Shown piece after piece: positions 48,684-48,844 of a stretch of 48,844 nucleotides of DNA. The notes under the pieces are model-generated. The model did not search any database and had not been told where the DNA came from. It was given only the letters and a program-made list of their open reading frames with translations. A program made the translations under genes and the position numbers. Location: contig NZ_PENZ01000017.1 of assembly GCF_003144395.1 (NCBI RefSeq), positions 78,550-127,393 on the forward strand, read 5' to 3'. The stretch comes from Proteus faecis. Its GTDB lineage: Bacteria; Pseudomonadota; Gammaproteobacteria; Enterobacterales; Enterobacteriaceae. The stretch's first letter is position 1. Every line of letters starts with the position of its first letter.

Positions 48684-48844
48684 TTATAGGTGGGGTTTCT
48701 CTTGACATTCCTTTATAAAGGAGACAGAACTGACGTTGTTGAGTGTTGAAATTGCTTCGGATTTTAGCGAAAAACGCCGTAAACCCTCGCCCAATGCGAG
48801 CGGGGATATAAGGCGAAAAGCCCGCAGGGCTTTAAAGATCAATC
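48684..48844 (-). pseudogene. Second mok/sok copy lacking hok (partial)
   Basis: On the minus strand a frame is open from the window edge to a stop at 48684-48686. It reads SLKSEAISTLNNVSSVSF and IKECQEKPHL, clearly homologous to the end of mok (LKSEAVSTPHNVDSVSF, KKESQEK). The hok start codon position is changed to ACC and no hok frame follows. The sequence is cut by the window end. Confidence 0.6.
48702..48730 (+). promoter_or_regulatory. Promoter of a second Sok-type RNA
   Basis: TTGACA (48702-48707), 17-base spacer and CAGAAC (48725-48730). About 80% identical to the first copy over roughly 75 bases starting at 48697. The downstream terminator is not clearly conserved. Confidence 0.55.

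Noticed and set aside
1-48844. CRISPR array or insertion sequence
   Set aside because: No regularly spaced direct repeats and no transposase-like frame were seen.

Overview
The window looks like chromosomal DNA of a Proteus-type enterobacterium (Morganellaceae). This rests on the low GC content, an MrpJ-family fimbria/motility regulator, and a long gene run in the same order as the E. coli fadL-purF-yfcD region. The genus comes from protein likeness and gene order, not from a database search.

Layout. 1-3382: about 3.4 kb of very AT-rich DNA with one recognisable gene, an orphan MrpJ-like HTH regulator. 3449-9648: thiosulfate reductase operon phsABC (minus strand), then a TauE/SafE-type permease divergent from an AraC-type regulator. 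9850-10260: tRNA-Arg(CCT), argW, next to a decayed P-loop ATPase fragment. 10467-28579: conserved housekeeping block with mlaA, fadL, yfcZ, fadIJ, sixA, smrB, prmB, aroC, yfcA, epmC, yfcL, an unrecognised lipoprotein gene, a GNAT acetyltransferase, mnmC and fabB. 29142-30965: an EamA exporter divergent from a second AraC-type regulator. 31115-43356: pdxB, usg, truA, dedA, accD, folC, dedD, cvpA, purF, ubiX, yfcH, yfcG, yfcD. 43353-46654: a LacI-family repressor divergent from an ascorbate-type PTS (IIA, IIB, IIC) with two operator palindromes between them. 46998-48221: a periplasmic lipoprotein racemase of the alanine/broad-spectrum family. 48294-48844: a chromosomal mok/hok/sok type I toxin-antitoxin locus plus a second, hok-less copy of its mok/sok part.

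How genes work together. Fatty-acid uptake (fadL) and anaerobic-type beta-oxidation (fadIJ) each carry a FadR-like operator. fabB has FadR-like and FabR-like sites side by side, so degradation and unsaturated fatty acid synthesis appear to be coordinated as in E. coli. cvpA-purF has a near-consensus PurR box. The Phs enzyme makes sulfide and sulfite, and the neighbouring TauE/SafE permease could export the sulfite (inference).

The least expected items are: the intact mok/hok/sok locus and its decayed partner; a 34-codon minus-strand ORF with its own promoter and terminator between smrB and prmB; the kinase-like pseudogene beside argW; a perfect hairpin that hides the ribosome binding site of the TSUP permease; a 17-bp Fur-like palindrome in front of an unknown lipoprotein; and a PTS with no catabolic enzymes. 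No CRISPR array, insertion sequence or rRNA was seen.
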